A stretch of 64,000 nucleotides of DNA, taken from Pantoea sp. IMH (lineage in GTDB: Bacteria > Pseudomonadota > Gammaproteobacteria > Enterobacterales > Enterobacteriaceae). Below are positions 28,309 through 36,271 of this stretch, in pieces. The stretch's first letter is position 1, and each line of letters opens with the position of its first letter. The position numbers were made by a program, and so were the translations under genes. The notes beneath the pieces are model-generated. The model did no database searches and had not been told where the DNA came from. It saw nothing but the letters and a program-made list of their open reading frames with translations. The stretch covers positions 124,001 to 188,000 of the forward strand of contig NZ_JFGT01000005.1 in NCBI RefSeq assembly GCF_000599885.1. Direction: 5' to 3'.

Positions 28309-28361
28309 ATGGCCTGGCGAACAGAAGGCGGCGTTGTGCTGTTTTACCGGCCGACGCCGAG

Positions 28362-28379
28362 CGCCTGTAGCCACAGGCG
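28362..28379. terminator. Small hairpin between convergent ugpQ and yhhA
   Basis: Perfect 7-bp stem CGCCTGT / ACAGGCG with AGCC loop, between the two convergent stop codons. No T tract. Confidence 0.4.
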
Positions 28380-28403
28380 ATCGACATCATGGTCGGTTAA
28401 CTA

Positions 28404-28709
28404 TCATGGCGTCGTGGCGTTATTATTCTGCTGGATCTGCGGCTGTTGCGGCTGCGTACCGGGTTGAGATTGCTGTAAACGCTGGGTGGCGCTGTTGCGC
28501 TGTTCCTGCATTCTCTGCTGCAGATCCTGACTCTGGCGCTGTTGATCCTGCTGCATTTTATATTTCTGACGCGACTGCTGATTCTGCATTTCCGTCTGCA
28601 TACGCTGGGTGCTGGGGTTATAGCCCTGCTGGCCCGGCTGATTATTGTTGACCGTGTTCGCGATGCCGCTAAGCGGCAGCAATGCGGCAAAAATGATTAA
28701 CCATTTCAT
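28404..28709 (-). CDS. yhhA: DUF2756 family protein YhhA, Gln-rich
   Basis: Predicted secreted protein, 101 aa: signal peptide MKWLIIFAALLPLSGIA-N followed by a glutamine/asparagine-rich chain (repeated QQ and QNQQ patterns, RMQTEMQNQQ) matching E. coli YhhA/DUF2756. Probably a disordered or coiled-coil periplasmic protein; function unknown. Lies between ugpQ and ggt as in E. coli. Confidence 0.85.
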   Translation of the reverse strand: MKWLIIFAALLPLSGIANTVNNNQPGQQGYNPSTQRMQTEMQNQQSRQKYKMQQDQQRQSQDLQQRMQEQRNSATQRLQQSQPGTQPQQPQIQQNNNATTP

Positions 28710-28865
28710 ACATTCTCCTCCTGTTGTCTTCCCTGAAGTTTATGCCAGTGCGGCGATACCAGCGTGATGCATCTGCCGTTTGCGCAGAAAATGTCACCTT
28801 TTTTCTTATTTCGTACACACTTAGAAGCGGTAAATAAACGTAAATAATACTAACAAGAGGTAAGC

Positions 28866-30611
28866 ATGGGCGGACAGATAAGAGGACGTTTGGCAGCACC
28901 GTTAATCATCGGGCTGTTTCTGTGGCAGGGCATCGGGGCGGTCACCGCCGCGCCAGCGGTTTCCTACGGCGTGGAAGCCGATACCTTCCATCCGGTGAAA
29001 GAGCAGCAGGGCATGGTGGCGTCAGTTGATGCGCTGGCTACCCGCGTGGGCGTCGATATTCTCAGGCAGGGCGGCAACGCAGTTGATGCGGCGGTGGCGG
29101 TGGGCTACGCGCTGGCCGTGACGCATCCGCAGGCCGGGAATCTGGGCGGCGGCGGCTTTATGATGATCCGTACCGCTTCTGGCCGGACGACCGCCATCGA
29201 CTTCCGGGAGATGGCACCCGTGAACGCCAGCCGCAATATGTTTCTTGATGCGCAGGGCAATGCGGACAGTAAAAAGTCGCTGACGTCGCATCTGGCCTCG
29301 GGTGTGCCTGGCACCGTTGCGGGTCTGGCACTGGCCAACAGAGAATACGGTACCCTGCCGCTCAGCCGGTTAATCGAACCCGCCATTAAGCTCGCCGCAG
29401 ATGGCATTGAGGTTAATCAGGCGCTGGCTGACGATCTTAACGTCTACGGCAAAGAAGTGCTGTTAACCCATGCCAACAGTAAAGCGATTTTCTACAAGCA
29501 GGATGGCACGCCCTGGCAGAAAGGCGAAAAGCTGGTTCAGCGGAATCTCGCCCACAGCCTGACGCTCATAGCCAGAGAGGGGCCGGATGCGTTTTATAAA
29601 GGGGAAATTGCGGATGAAATTGATAAAGAGATGGCCACGCACGGCGGGCTGATCCGCAAAGCGGATCTGGCAAACTACAAGGCGGTAGAACGCAAACCAA
29701 TCTCCGGAACCTACCGTGGCTATGAGGTCTTTTCGATGCCACCTCCCTCCTCGGGCGGCATCCATATCGTCCAGATCCTGAATATTCTGGAGAACTTCGA
29801 TCTGGCGAAGATGGGCTTTGGCAGCGCGGACGCCATTCAGGTTATGGCAGAAGCGGAGAAGTACGCTTACGCCGATCGGTCGGAATATCTGGGCGATCCT
29901 GATTTTGTCAAAGTGCCGTGGCAGGCGCTGACCAGTAAAGCCTATGCCAAAACCCTGGCGCAAAATATTGACGTCAATAAAGCCCGGCCTTCTTCGGAGA
30001 TCAAACCAGGCAATCTTGCACCTTATGAAAGCGACCAGACCACCCACTTTTCCGTCGTCGACAAGCAGGGTAACGCCGTTGCGGTGACCTACACGCTGAA
30101 CACCTATTTCGGCAGCGGTATTGTGGCGGGCAACAGCGGAATCCTGATGAATAATGAGATGGATGACTTCTCCGCCAAACCCGGTACGCCTAACGTGTAT
30201 GGGTTGATTGGCGGCGAAGCGAACGCCGTTGCGCCTTATAAGCGTCCGCTTTCCTCTATGTCACCCACTATTGTGGCGAAGGAGGGCAAAACCTGGCTGG
30301 TGACCGGCAGTCCGGGCGGAAGCCGTATTATCACGACCGTGCTGCAAATGGTGGTGAACAGCATCGATTTCGGGATGAATGTGGCAGAAGCGACCAATGC
30401 GCCACGCTTTCACCATCAGTGGCTGCCCGATCAGCTGCGCGTGGAAAAAGGCTTCAGCCCGGACACGCTGAAGCTGCTGGAGGCGAAAGGGCAGCATGTA
30501 AAAGTCCTGCCCGCGATGGGCAGTACGCAAAGCATTATGATTGGGCCGGACAGCACGCTGTATGGCGCGTCCGATCCCCGTTCCGTCAATGACTTATCTG
30601 CGGGTTATTAA
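28866..30611 (+). CDS. ggt: Periplasmic gamma-glutamyltranspeptidase Ggt
   Basis: Cleaves glutathione and other gamma-glutamyl compounds in the periplasm. 581 aa with an N-terminal signal (MGGQIRGRLAAPLIIGLFLW to about TAA-AP). The precursor self-cleaves before the nucleophile Thr392 in DQTTHFSVVDKQGNAVAVTY, giving large and small subunits. Other conserved elements are NAVDAAVAVGYALAVTHP, the glycine-rich GGGGFM, and PLSSMSPTIV with the substrate-binding GSPGGSRI. Ends with a hairpin covering the stop codon (CGGGTT / AACCCG). Confidence 0.96.
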   Translation: MGGQIRGRLAAPLIIGLFLWQGIGAVTAAPAVSYGVEADTFHPVKEQQGMVASVDALATRVGVDILRQGGNAVDAAVAVGYALAVTHPQAGNLGGGGFMMIRTASGRTTAIDFREMAPVNASRNMFLDAQGNADSKKSLTSHLASGVPGTVAGLALANREYGTLPLSRLIEPAIKLAADGIEVNQALADDLNVYGKEVLLTHANSKAIFYKQDGTPWQKGEKLVQRNLAHSLTLIAREGPDAFYKGEIADEIDKEMATHGGLIRKADLANYKAVERKPISGTYRGYEVFSMPPPSSGGIHIVQILNILENFDLAKMGFGSADAIQVMAEAEKYAYADRSEYLGDPDFVKVPWQALTSKAYAKTLAQNIDVNKARPSSEIKPGNLAPYESDQTTHFSVVDKQGNAVAVTYTLNTYFGSGIVAGNSGILMNNEMDDFSAKPGTPNVYGLIGGEANAVAPYKRPLSSMSPTIVAKEGKTWLVTGSPGGSRIITTVLQMVVNSIDFGMNVAEATNAPRFHHQWLPDQLRVEKGFSPDTLKLLEAKGQHVKVLPAMGSTQSIMIGPDSTLYGASDPRSVNDLSAGY

Positions 30612-30634
30612 CACAACCCGGGAGTAACCCCAGC

Positions 30635-30669
30635 GCAGGCATCCTCTCTCCCCACGGAAGGAGGCCTGC
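30635..30669 (+). terminator. Hairpin after ggt
   Basis: GCAGGCATCCT / AGGAGGCCTGC pair over 11 bp with one mismatch and a 13-nt loop. No strong T tract. Confidence 0.55.
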
Positions 30670-30746
30670 TTATCGTTTACTCTTATCAGCCATTTACCCC
30701 TTAAATATCAGGGGCTTTAATAAAAGAAGCAAAATAAAAAAAACGC

Positions 30747-30780
30747 TTTACAGGTGCGAATGATAATGATTATTATTGTC
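30747..30780 (+). promoter_or_regulatory. ryhB promoter with Fur box
   Basis: GATAATGATTATTATTGTC (30762-30780) matches the 19-bp Fur consensus GATAATGATAATCATTATC at 16 positions. A -35 TTTACA (30747-30752) and -10 TATTAT (30771-30776) are 18 bp apart, so the Fur box covers the -10 element and Fur-Fe would block RNA polymerase. Confidence 0.88.
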
Positions 30781-30782
30781 AT

Positions 30783-30882
30783 GCGTTTTCAGGAAGGGCT
30801 TCACGGACCGGCCTGGAAAGCACGACATTGCTCACATTGCTTCCAGAATGACTTAGCCAGCCCGGGTGCTGGCTTTTTTTTT
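30783..30882 (+). ncRNA. ryhB: Iron-responsive small RNA RyhB
   Basis: Hfq-dependent small RNA that represses mRNAs of iron-using proteins when iron is short. The predicted transcript of about 100 nt begins GCGTTTTCAGGAAG, similar to E. coli RyhB. It contains the strongly conserved target-pairing core CACGACATTGCTCACATTGC (30821-30840) followed by TTCCAG, and ends in a rho-independent terminator AGCCAGC / GCTGGCT plus nine T (30855-30882). The first stem-loop differs from E. coli. Position between ggt and yhhW and the overlapping Fur box fit the known locus. The E. coli neighbours yhhX and yhhY are absent. Confidence 0.93.
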
Positions 30883-31022
30883 GCGTCTGAACGGCTCTCC
30901 GGATTTTCTGAACGGCACTCTTTCGTTTCATCAAATATTTTGAACAGAGAAGACAGTTTTCTCCGCTTTTTTCCTTAATGTAACTCGTCCAGACTACGTC
31001 TAAACATTGAGGAGAACTGAAT

Positions 31023-31718
31023 ATGATTTACTTACGCAACGCACAAGAACGCGGTCACGCTAATCACGGCTGGCTCGACAGCTGGCACACTTTCTCTTTC
31101 GCTAACTACTATGATGCCAACTTTATGGGCTTTTCCGCCCTGCGGGTCATTAACGAAGATGTTATCGATGGTGGTCAGGGTTTTGGTAAGCATCCTCATA
31201 AAGATATGGAGATTCTGACCTATGTACTGTCTGGTACGGTGGAACATGAAGACAGCATGGGCAACAAAGAGCAAATCCCGGCGGGTGAGTTCCAGATTAT
31301 GAGTGCGGGGACCGGCGTTCGTCACTCCGAATATAACGCCAGCCAGGATGTGCCGCTGCACCTTTACCAGATCTGGATCATTCCGGATAAAGAGGGAATT
31401 GAACCACGCTACGCCCAGCGTCGCTTTGATGATGTGACCGGGCCGCAGCTTATCCTGTCGCCGGATGCGCGCGAGGGTTCCCTTAAAGTATTCCAGGATA
31501 TGACCCTTTCCCGCTGGGCACTGAAGCAGGGCGAAGAAGGCGTACTGGATGTGGCGCCGCAACGCAAAATCTGGATTCAGGTAGTGAAGGGCGACATCAC
31601 GGTTAACGGTACCGCCGCCTCAACCAGCGATGGCTTCGCCATCTGGGATGAAGCTACGCTAGCCGTAACTGCCACAAGTGATGCTGAGATCCTGCTGTTC
31701 GATCTGCCCGCTGTCTGA
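31023..31718 (+). CDS. yhhW: Pirin-family protein / quercetin 2,3-dioxygenase YhhW
   Basis: Bicupin of the pirin family; E. coli YhhW shows quercetin 2,3-dioxygenase activity in vitro, but the natural substrate is unknown. 231 aa. Metal ligands: HPHKDMEIL (two His, about residues 57-59), then HSEYN and a Glu in the first cupin. Length and start (MIYLRNAQERGHANHGWLDS) match. Strong GAGGAG ribosome-binding site. Confidence 0.94.
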   Translation: MIYLRNAQERGHANHGWLDSWHTFSFANYYDANFMGFSALRVINEDVIDGGQGFGKHPHKDMEILTYVLSGTVEHEDSMGNKEQIPAGEFQIMSAGTGVRHSEYNASQDVPLHLYQIWIIPDKEGIEPRYAQRRFDDVTGPQLILSPDAREGSLKVFQDMTLSRWALKQGEEGVLDVAPQRKIWIQVVKGDITVNGTAASTSDGFAIWDEATLAVTATSDAEILLFDLPAV

Positions 31719-31731
31719 TCCTTGTTCTTCA

Positions 31732-31751
31732 GGGTGCGTAACCACGCACCC
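31732..31751 (+). terminator. Hairpin after yhhW
   Basis: Perfect 8-bp stem GGGTGCGT / ACGCACCC with AACC loop, 13 bp after the yhhW stop; short T run only. Confidence 0.55.
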
Positions 31752-31813
31752 TTCACCGTCTCCCTGCATTTTTGTTACACTCGCCCTATCTCTCCCTCCT
31801 GGCTTTCACGACA

Positions 31814-32809
31814 ATGAAGAAGAAAAGACCGGTTTTACAGGACGTTGCCGATCGTGTGGGCATCACTAAAATGACCGTCAGCCGCTATCTGCGGAATCCT
31901 GATCAGGTTTCGGTTGCCCTGCAAAGTCGTATTGCCGACGCGCTGGATGAGTTGGGCTATATTCCCAACCGGGCTCCCGATATTCTTTCCAACGCCACCA
32001 GCCGTGCGATAGGCGTCCTGCTGCCTTCCCTCACCAATCAGGTCTTCGCCGACGTGCTGCGCGGCATTGAAGCGGTGACCGACGCGGCGGGTTACCAGAC
32101 CATGCTGGGCCATTTCGGCTACAGCGCAGAGAAAGAAGAGTTTCAGATGCGCTCGCTGCTGGGATGGAATATTGACGGATTAATTCTCACCGAGCGCCTT
32201 CACACGCCCGCCAGCCTCAGGATGATCGATACGGCAGGCATTCCGGTGCTGGAAATGATGGACTGCGTTTCTCCTTGTCTGGATATGGCGGTGGGGTTTG
32301 ATAACGTGGCGGCAGCCCGCCAGATGACCCAGGCTATCCTGCGCAAAGGCTATCGCCATACGGTTTATCTGGGTGCGCGACTGGATGAGCGAACCTTGCT
32401 AAAGCAGGAGGGCTATGAACAGGCGATGCGTGAAGCGGGTCTGACGCCGCGCAGCGTGATGATGGAAGAGGCATCGTCGTTTTCGATGGGCGGCCTGCTG
32501 CTGATTGAGGCGCAAAAACGCTATCCTGGTACGGACAGCCTGTTTTGCACCAACGATGATCTGGCGGTCGGCGCCATGTTTGAGTGCCAGCGTCAGGGGC
32601 TACGTGTGCCACAGGATATGGCAATTGCCGGCTTCCATGGCCATGATATTACCCAGGTGGTCACGCCGACGCTGGCCACCGTAATGACGCCGCGCGAGCA
32701 GATGGGGCGGAAGTCTGCCGAGTTGTTGCTGGCCCGCATTCGCGGTGAGCAGAGCGGCGTGAAGCAGATTGATGTGGGTTTCACTATTTCTGAAGGTGGC
32801 AGCATCTGA
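31814..32809 (+). CDS. gntR: Gluconate-operon repressor GntR (LacI family)
   Basis: Repressor of gluconate uptake and phosphorylation genes, released by gluconate. 331 aa from the ATG at 31814 (MKKKRPVLQDVADRVGITKM), the family start; an upstream frame start at 31772 lacks support. LacI-type helix-turn-helix at residues about 7-26, hinge region DILSNATSRAIGVLLP, and a periplasmic-binding-like effector domain ending FTISEGGSI. A matching operator lies before gntK. Confidence 0.95.
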   Translation: MKKKRPVLQDVADRVGITKMTVSRYLRNPDQVSVALQSRIADALDELGYIPNRAPDILSNATSRAIGVLLPSLTNQVFADVLRGIEAVTDAAGYQTMLGHFGYSAEKEEFQMRSLLGWNIDGLILTERLHTPASLRMIDTAGIPVLEMMDCVSPCLDMAVGFDNVAAARQMTQAILRKGYRHTVYLGARLDERTLLKQEGYEQAMREAGLTPRSVMMEEASSFSMGGLLLIEAQKRYPGTDSLFCTNDDLAVGAMFECQRQGLRVPQDMAIAGFHGHDITQVVTPTLATVMTPREQMGRKSAELLLARIRGEQSGVKQIDVGFTISEGGSI

Positions 32810-32905
32810 TATGTCGCGGGAGTGCGGACTTTTTGTGCCCTCCGACTCTGAATGTGCCATTTCTTTGAACTGCTTCACACTTACCAGCTTTTTCCGCCGT
32901 AGCTG

Positions 32906-32951
32906 TTGCCTAAGAGGCCAGCCATCCAGACAATGTTACCGATAACATTGT
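32906..32951 (+). promoter_or_regulatory. gntK promoter and GntR operator
   Basis: Palindrome ATGTTACCGATAACAT (core of 32930-32951) equals the E. coli GntR operator type. It overlaps a possible -10 GACAAT (32929-32934) with -35 TTGCCT (32906-32911) 17 bp upstream, so GntR binding would block initiation. Confidence 0.85.
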
Positions 32952-33004
32952 GGGGCTACCACCGTCACGGCCATGCGCCGGACTACTCTGCCGGAGCGAA
33001 TAAA

Positions 33005-33535
33005 ATGAAAACACCTGCCTCGTCTAACCATGTCTTTGTCCTGATGGGCGTATCGGGCAGCGGCAAATCCGCCGTTGCCAACGCGGTGGCTCACCAGCTG
33101 AAAGCGGCGTTTATGGATGGCGATTTCCTGCACCCCCGCGAGAATATTGCAAAGATGGCCGAAGGCCATCCGCTTAATGATGATGATCGTAAGCCCTGGC
33201 TGCGTGCCATTAACGATGCGGCCTTCGCGATGCAGCGCACGAATACCGTTTCGCTGATCGTCTGCTCGGCGCTGAAAAAGTGCTATCGCGACATTCTGCG
33301 GGAAGGAAACGAGAACCTTTCCTTTATCTACCTTAAGGGTGATTACGCCACCATTGAAACGCGCCTGCGCGCGCGTAAAGCGCACTTCTTTAAGCCGCAG
33401 ATGCTGGTTACCCAGTTTGAAACACTGGAAGAGCCAGGCAGCGATGAAGGGGATGTGCTGGTTGTCGATATTAATCAGACCCTGGATGAGGTTGTCAGAG
33501 ATACCGTCACCACGATTGAAGGGGCGATAAAATAA
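33005..33535 (+). CDS. gntK: Thermoresistant gluconokinase GntK
   Basis: Phosphorylates gluconate to 6-phosphogluconate with ATP. 176 aa from the ATG at 33005 (MKTPASSNHVFVLMGVSGSG). P loop GVSGSGKS (residues 15-22), substrate region MDGDFLHPRENIAKM and CSALKKCYRD. The usual downstream permease gntU is not present; a very strong hairpin follows directly. Gluconate must therefore enter through a permease encoded elsewhere. Confidence 0.95.
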   Translation: MKTPASSNHVFVLMGVSGSGKSAVANAVAHQLKAAFMDGDFLHPRENIAKMAEGHPLNDDDRKPWLRAINDAAFAMQRTNTVSLIVCSALKKCYRDILREGNENLSFIYLKGDYATIETRLRARKAHFFKPQMLVTQFETLEEPGSDEGDVLVVDINQTLDEVVRDTVTTIEGAIK

Positions 33536-33537
33536 TG

Positions 33538-33584
33538 GGCTGAGCAGGCCGGACCAGGCTGCGTAACGTCCGGCCTGCTCAGCC
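33538..33584. terminator. Perfect 17-bp hairpin after gntK
   Basis: GGCTGAGCAGGCCGGAC / GTCCGGCCTGCTCAGCC with a 13-nt loop, beginning 2 bp after the gntK stop. Followed by a second hairpin. Confidence 0.85.
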
Positions 33585-33589
33585 AGCGC

Positions 33590-33613
33590 AAAAAAGGGGG
33601 CTTCCCCCTTTTT
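33590..33613. terminator. Bidirectional terminator between gntK and yhgN
   Basis: AAAAAGGGGG / CCCCCTTTTT stem with CTT loop; A tract on the left and T tract on the right allow function on both strands. It abuts the yhgN stop codon. Confidence 0.88.
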
Positions 33614-34206
33614 CAGATCTTCAGGTAGGCCCGGATGCCATCCAGGAACATCTGCGTCGCCAGCATAATCAGAATCAGCCCCATCAGCCTTTCTAACGCA
33701 TTTACCCCTTTCTCGCCGAGCAGTTTCAGGAACAGTCCCGACAGCAGCAGGATCACCACCGTAACACCCCAGGCAATCAGCAGCGCGCCGGTCAGATGCA
33801 GCATTTGATCGGGATACTGATGCGAAAGCAGCATCAGGGTCGCCAGCAGCGACGGGCCAGCCACCAGGGGGATTGCCAGCGGGACCAGAAACGGCTCTTC
33901 ACCAGCGGACAGCCCGCTGCCGCTGCTCTCCTGAGAGGGAAAAATCATTTTAATGGCGATAAGAAACAGGATGATGCCGCCGGAAATGGAGACGGTTTCC
34001 GTGCGCAAATTCAGAAAGGCGAGAATTTTCTCTCCCGCAAACAAAAACAGCAGCATGATCGCCAGCGCAATCAGCATTTCGCGAATAAGCACTATCCGTC
34101 GACGCTTTGGCTCCAGGTGCTTCAGAACCGACATAAAAATTGGCAAATTGCCCAGCGGATCCATAATAAGCAACAATAATATTGTTGCGGAGATCATCTC
34201 TGTCAT
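33613..34206 (-). CDS. yhgN: MarC-family membrane protein YhgN
   Basis: Inner-membrane protein of the MarC/UPF0056 family, 197 aa with six hydrophobic segments. Conserved ILLLIMDPLGNLPIFMSVLK near the N-terminus and PLAIPLVAGPSLLATLM. Function unsettled (once proposed as an antibiotic transporter, not supported for MarC). Divergent from asd. Confidence 0.92.
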   Translation of the reverse strand: MTEMISATILLLLIMDPLGNLPIFMSVLKHLEPKRRRIVLIREMLIALAIMLLFLFAGEKILAFLNLRTETVSISGGIILFLIAIKMIFPSQESSGSGLSAGEEPFLVPLAIPLVAGPSLLATLMLLSHQYPDQMLHLTGALLIAWGVTVVILLLSGLFLKLLGEKGVNALERLMGLILIMLATQMFLDGIRAYLKI

Positions 34207-34487
34207 CGTTATTGTTCTCTTATCTGCGCATTTTGCTTCGGGTTATAAGTAGCACTGCTAAAAAATCGCCTGCAATCGATTTAATTCACTTGCCACTTTT
34301 TCAACATTTTGTAAGGTAAACAGCAGTTGGCTTTCTTATTCATTTACTCTAACAGGTCAGACGTTACTCTCGTAGTCAGTTTGCTTTTCTCCCGCATGCC
34401 GAACCGCCGCGTATCACAGATATGCCGCCAGACTGGTCATTAACGGAAAACAAAAGGGCGGATCGGGTAGCCTCAGCAGGTAGCAAT

Positions 34488-35597
34488 ATGAAAACAGTTG
34501 GTTTGGTAGGTTGGCGCGGCATGGTGGGCTCCGTACTGATGCAGCGGATGAGCGAAGAGCGTGATTTTGACGTGATTCGCCCGGTGTTTTTTTCCACGTC
34601 CCAGTTTGGACAGCCCGCCCCGGAAGTTGGCGGTCAGTCCACTGGCGTGTTACAGGATGCCTTTAACATCGACGCGCTGAGCGCGCTGGATATTATTATC
34701 ACCTGTCAGGGCGGCGACTATACGACGGAAATCTATCCGAAACTGCGGGCGGCGGGCTGGCAGGGATACTGGATCGATGCCGCATCAACGCTGCGTATGA
34801 ATGATGATGCGCTGATTATTCTCGATCCTGTTAATCACAGCGTCATTCAGCAGGGGCTGGAGAAAGGCGTTAAAACTTTTGCTGGCGGCAACTGTACCGT
34901 CAGCCTGATGCTGATGTCGCTGGGCGGGCTGTTCGCCAACAACCTGGTGGAATGGGCGTCCGTTGCCACCTATCAGGCCGCGTCGGGCGGCGGAGCACGC
35001 CATATGCGTGAGCTGCTGACCCAGATGGGCATGCTGCATGATCATGTGGCGAAAGCGTTGCAGAATCCGGCGTCGGCCATTCTTGATATTGAGCGTAACG
35101 TGACGGAAATGAGCCGCAGCGGTACGCTACCGACCGATAATTTTGGCGTACCGCTGGCGGGCAGCCTGATCCCCTGGATCGACAAGCAACTCGACAACGG
35201 CCAGAGCCGTGAAGAGTGGAAAGGGCAGGCGGAAACCAACAAAATCCTGCAGCCGGCCAGCCTCATTCCGGTTGATGGCCTATGCGTGCGGGTCGGCGCG
35301 CTGCGCTGCCACAGCCAGGCCTTTACGCTGAAGCTGAAAAAAGATGTGCCGCTGCGTGACGTGGAGCAGATGCTGGCTTCCCATAACGACTGGGTTAAGG
35401 TGGTGCCAAATGACCGTGAACTGACCCTGCGCGAACTGACGCCGGCGGCGGTCACCGGCACGCTGAAAACCCCGGTTGGGCGTCTGCGTAAGCTGAATAT
35501 GGGGCCGGAATACCTTTCCGCCTTTACCGTCGGCGATCAGCTTCTCTGGGGCGCTGCCGAGCCGCTGCGTCGTATGCTACGGCTGCTGGTGGACTAA
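34488..35597 (+). CDS. asd: Aspartate-semialdehyde dehydrogenase Asd
   Basis: Reduces aspartyl phosphate to aspartate semialdehyde with NADPH, the branch point for lysine/diaminopimelate, threonine and methionine. 369 aa from the ATG at 34488. NADP-binding [10 protein letters not shown] (9-18), active-site Cys136 in [10 protein letters not shown], and acid/base His in LRCHSQAF. An in-frame start 66 bp upstream would add residues absent in relatives. Essential for the cell wall. Confidence 0.97.
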   Translation: MKTVGLVGWRGMVGSVLMQRMSEERDFDVIRPVFFSTSQFGQPAPEVGGQSTGVLQDAFNIDALSALDIIITCQGGDYTTEIYPKLRAAGWQGYWIDAASTLRMNDDALIILDPVNHSVIQQGLEKGVKTFAGGNCTVSLMLMSLGGLFANNLVEWASVATYQAASGGGARHMRELLTQMGMLHDHVAKALQNPASAILDIERNVTEMSRSGTLPTDNFGVPLAGSLIPWIDKQLDNGQSREEWKGQAETNKILQPASLIPVDGLCVRVGALRCHSQAFTLKLKKDVPLRDVEQMLASHNDWVKVVPNDRELTLRELTPAAVTGTLKTPVGRLRKLNMGPEYLSAFTVGDQLLWGAAEPLRRMLRLLVD

Positions 35598-35612
35598 TCC
35601 CGTTCTGGCTAC

Positions 35613-35641
35613 CTGCCGCTCCGTTCCGGGGCGGCAGTTTT
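35613..35641 (+). terminator. Rho-independent terminator of asd
   Basis: CTGCCGCTCC / GGGGCGGCAG (one wobble pair) followed by TTTT. Confidence 0.85.
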
Positions 35642-36271
35642 CTCACCGCTGATGTTAATCCTGCCGGTTTACCGTATACAGAAGTACGCACGGCGCAGAG
35701 CAGGCATCGGCCATCAATTAACCTCCTGCCTGCCGCCGATCTGCTCACATTTTCCTTTCCCTGTGTGCAATTTTATCGCCTCTCTTGCCGGCAAACAGGT
35801 TTCGCCCTCCGGATGGCAAGAGCGTCTGCGTCAGGTTTGACACCCACTTTAATCGCCGCATCGCGATAGCGGTCGCTCTGTGAGGCAATCCGCCATCTGG
35901 TCGAACCTCCGGGCAAAATTCACGCTATTTTGCGGGTTCTGCCATTTATGTTCGTCAGTGGCGAAATCTGGGGACCGCTTTTACGCCGTTAATCTCTGAA
36001 AGTTTGATCTGAAAGCCAAATTTTTTTGCGTTTGGTGCAGGCTTTAGTGGCGGCTTAGCTATGCTTACCAATATCGCTGAGTCCTTGCCGCCGGGATCAC
36101 CCGCCAGCCCTGGCCAGAAGCGTTTTGTCTCCAACTGAAGTTGTCGCACGCTGCGGCGGTTTTTTGCAATGGAAGGCTTTCTCCCCATCAGCGTGCTTTT
36201 GGCTCAATGAAGAGCAGTACATCCCCGGTTCCGGGTGGGGATCGTCTGCCATACATCACGGGAAGACAGTC
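35642..36271. promoter_or_regulatory. Long glgB upstream region, no recognisable gene
   Basis: 630 bp between the asd terminator and glgB. Short frames exist on both strands, but none has both a credible ribosome-binding site and recognisable sequence. A perfect -35 hexamer TTGACA occurs near 35840 without a matching -10. The sequence must hold the glg operon promoter, which I cannot place with confidence. Confidence 0.4.

Noticed and set aside
30754-30978. 74-codon frame across ryhB
   Set aside because: Its start lies inside the promoter and Fur box and it reads through the ryhB terminator; no ribosome-binding site or recognisable protein.
35955-36188. 77-codon minus-strand frame upstream of glgB
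   Set aside because: No credible ribosome-binding site, no recognisable motif, and it overlaps the likely glgB promoter region.
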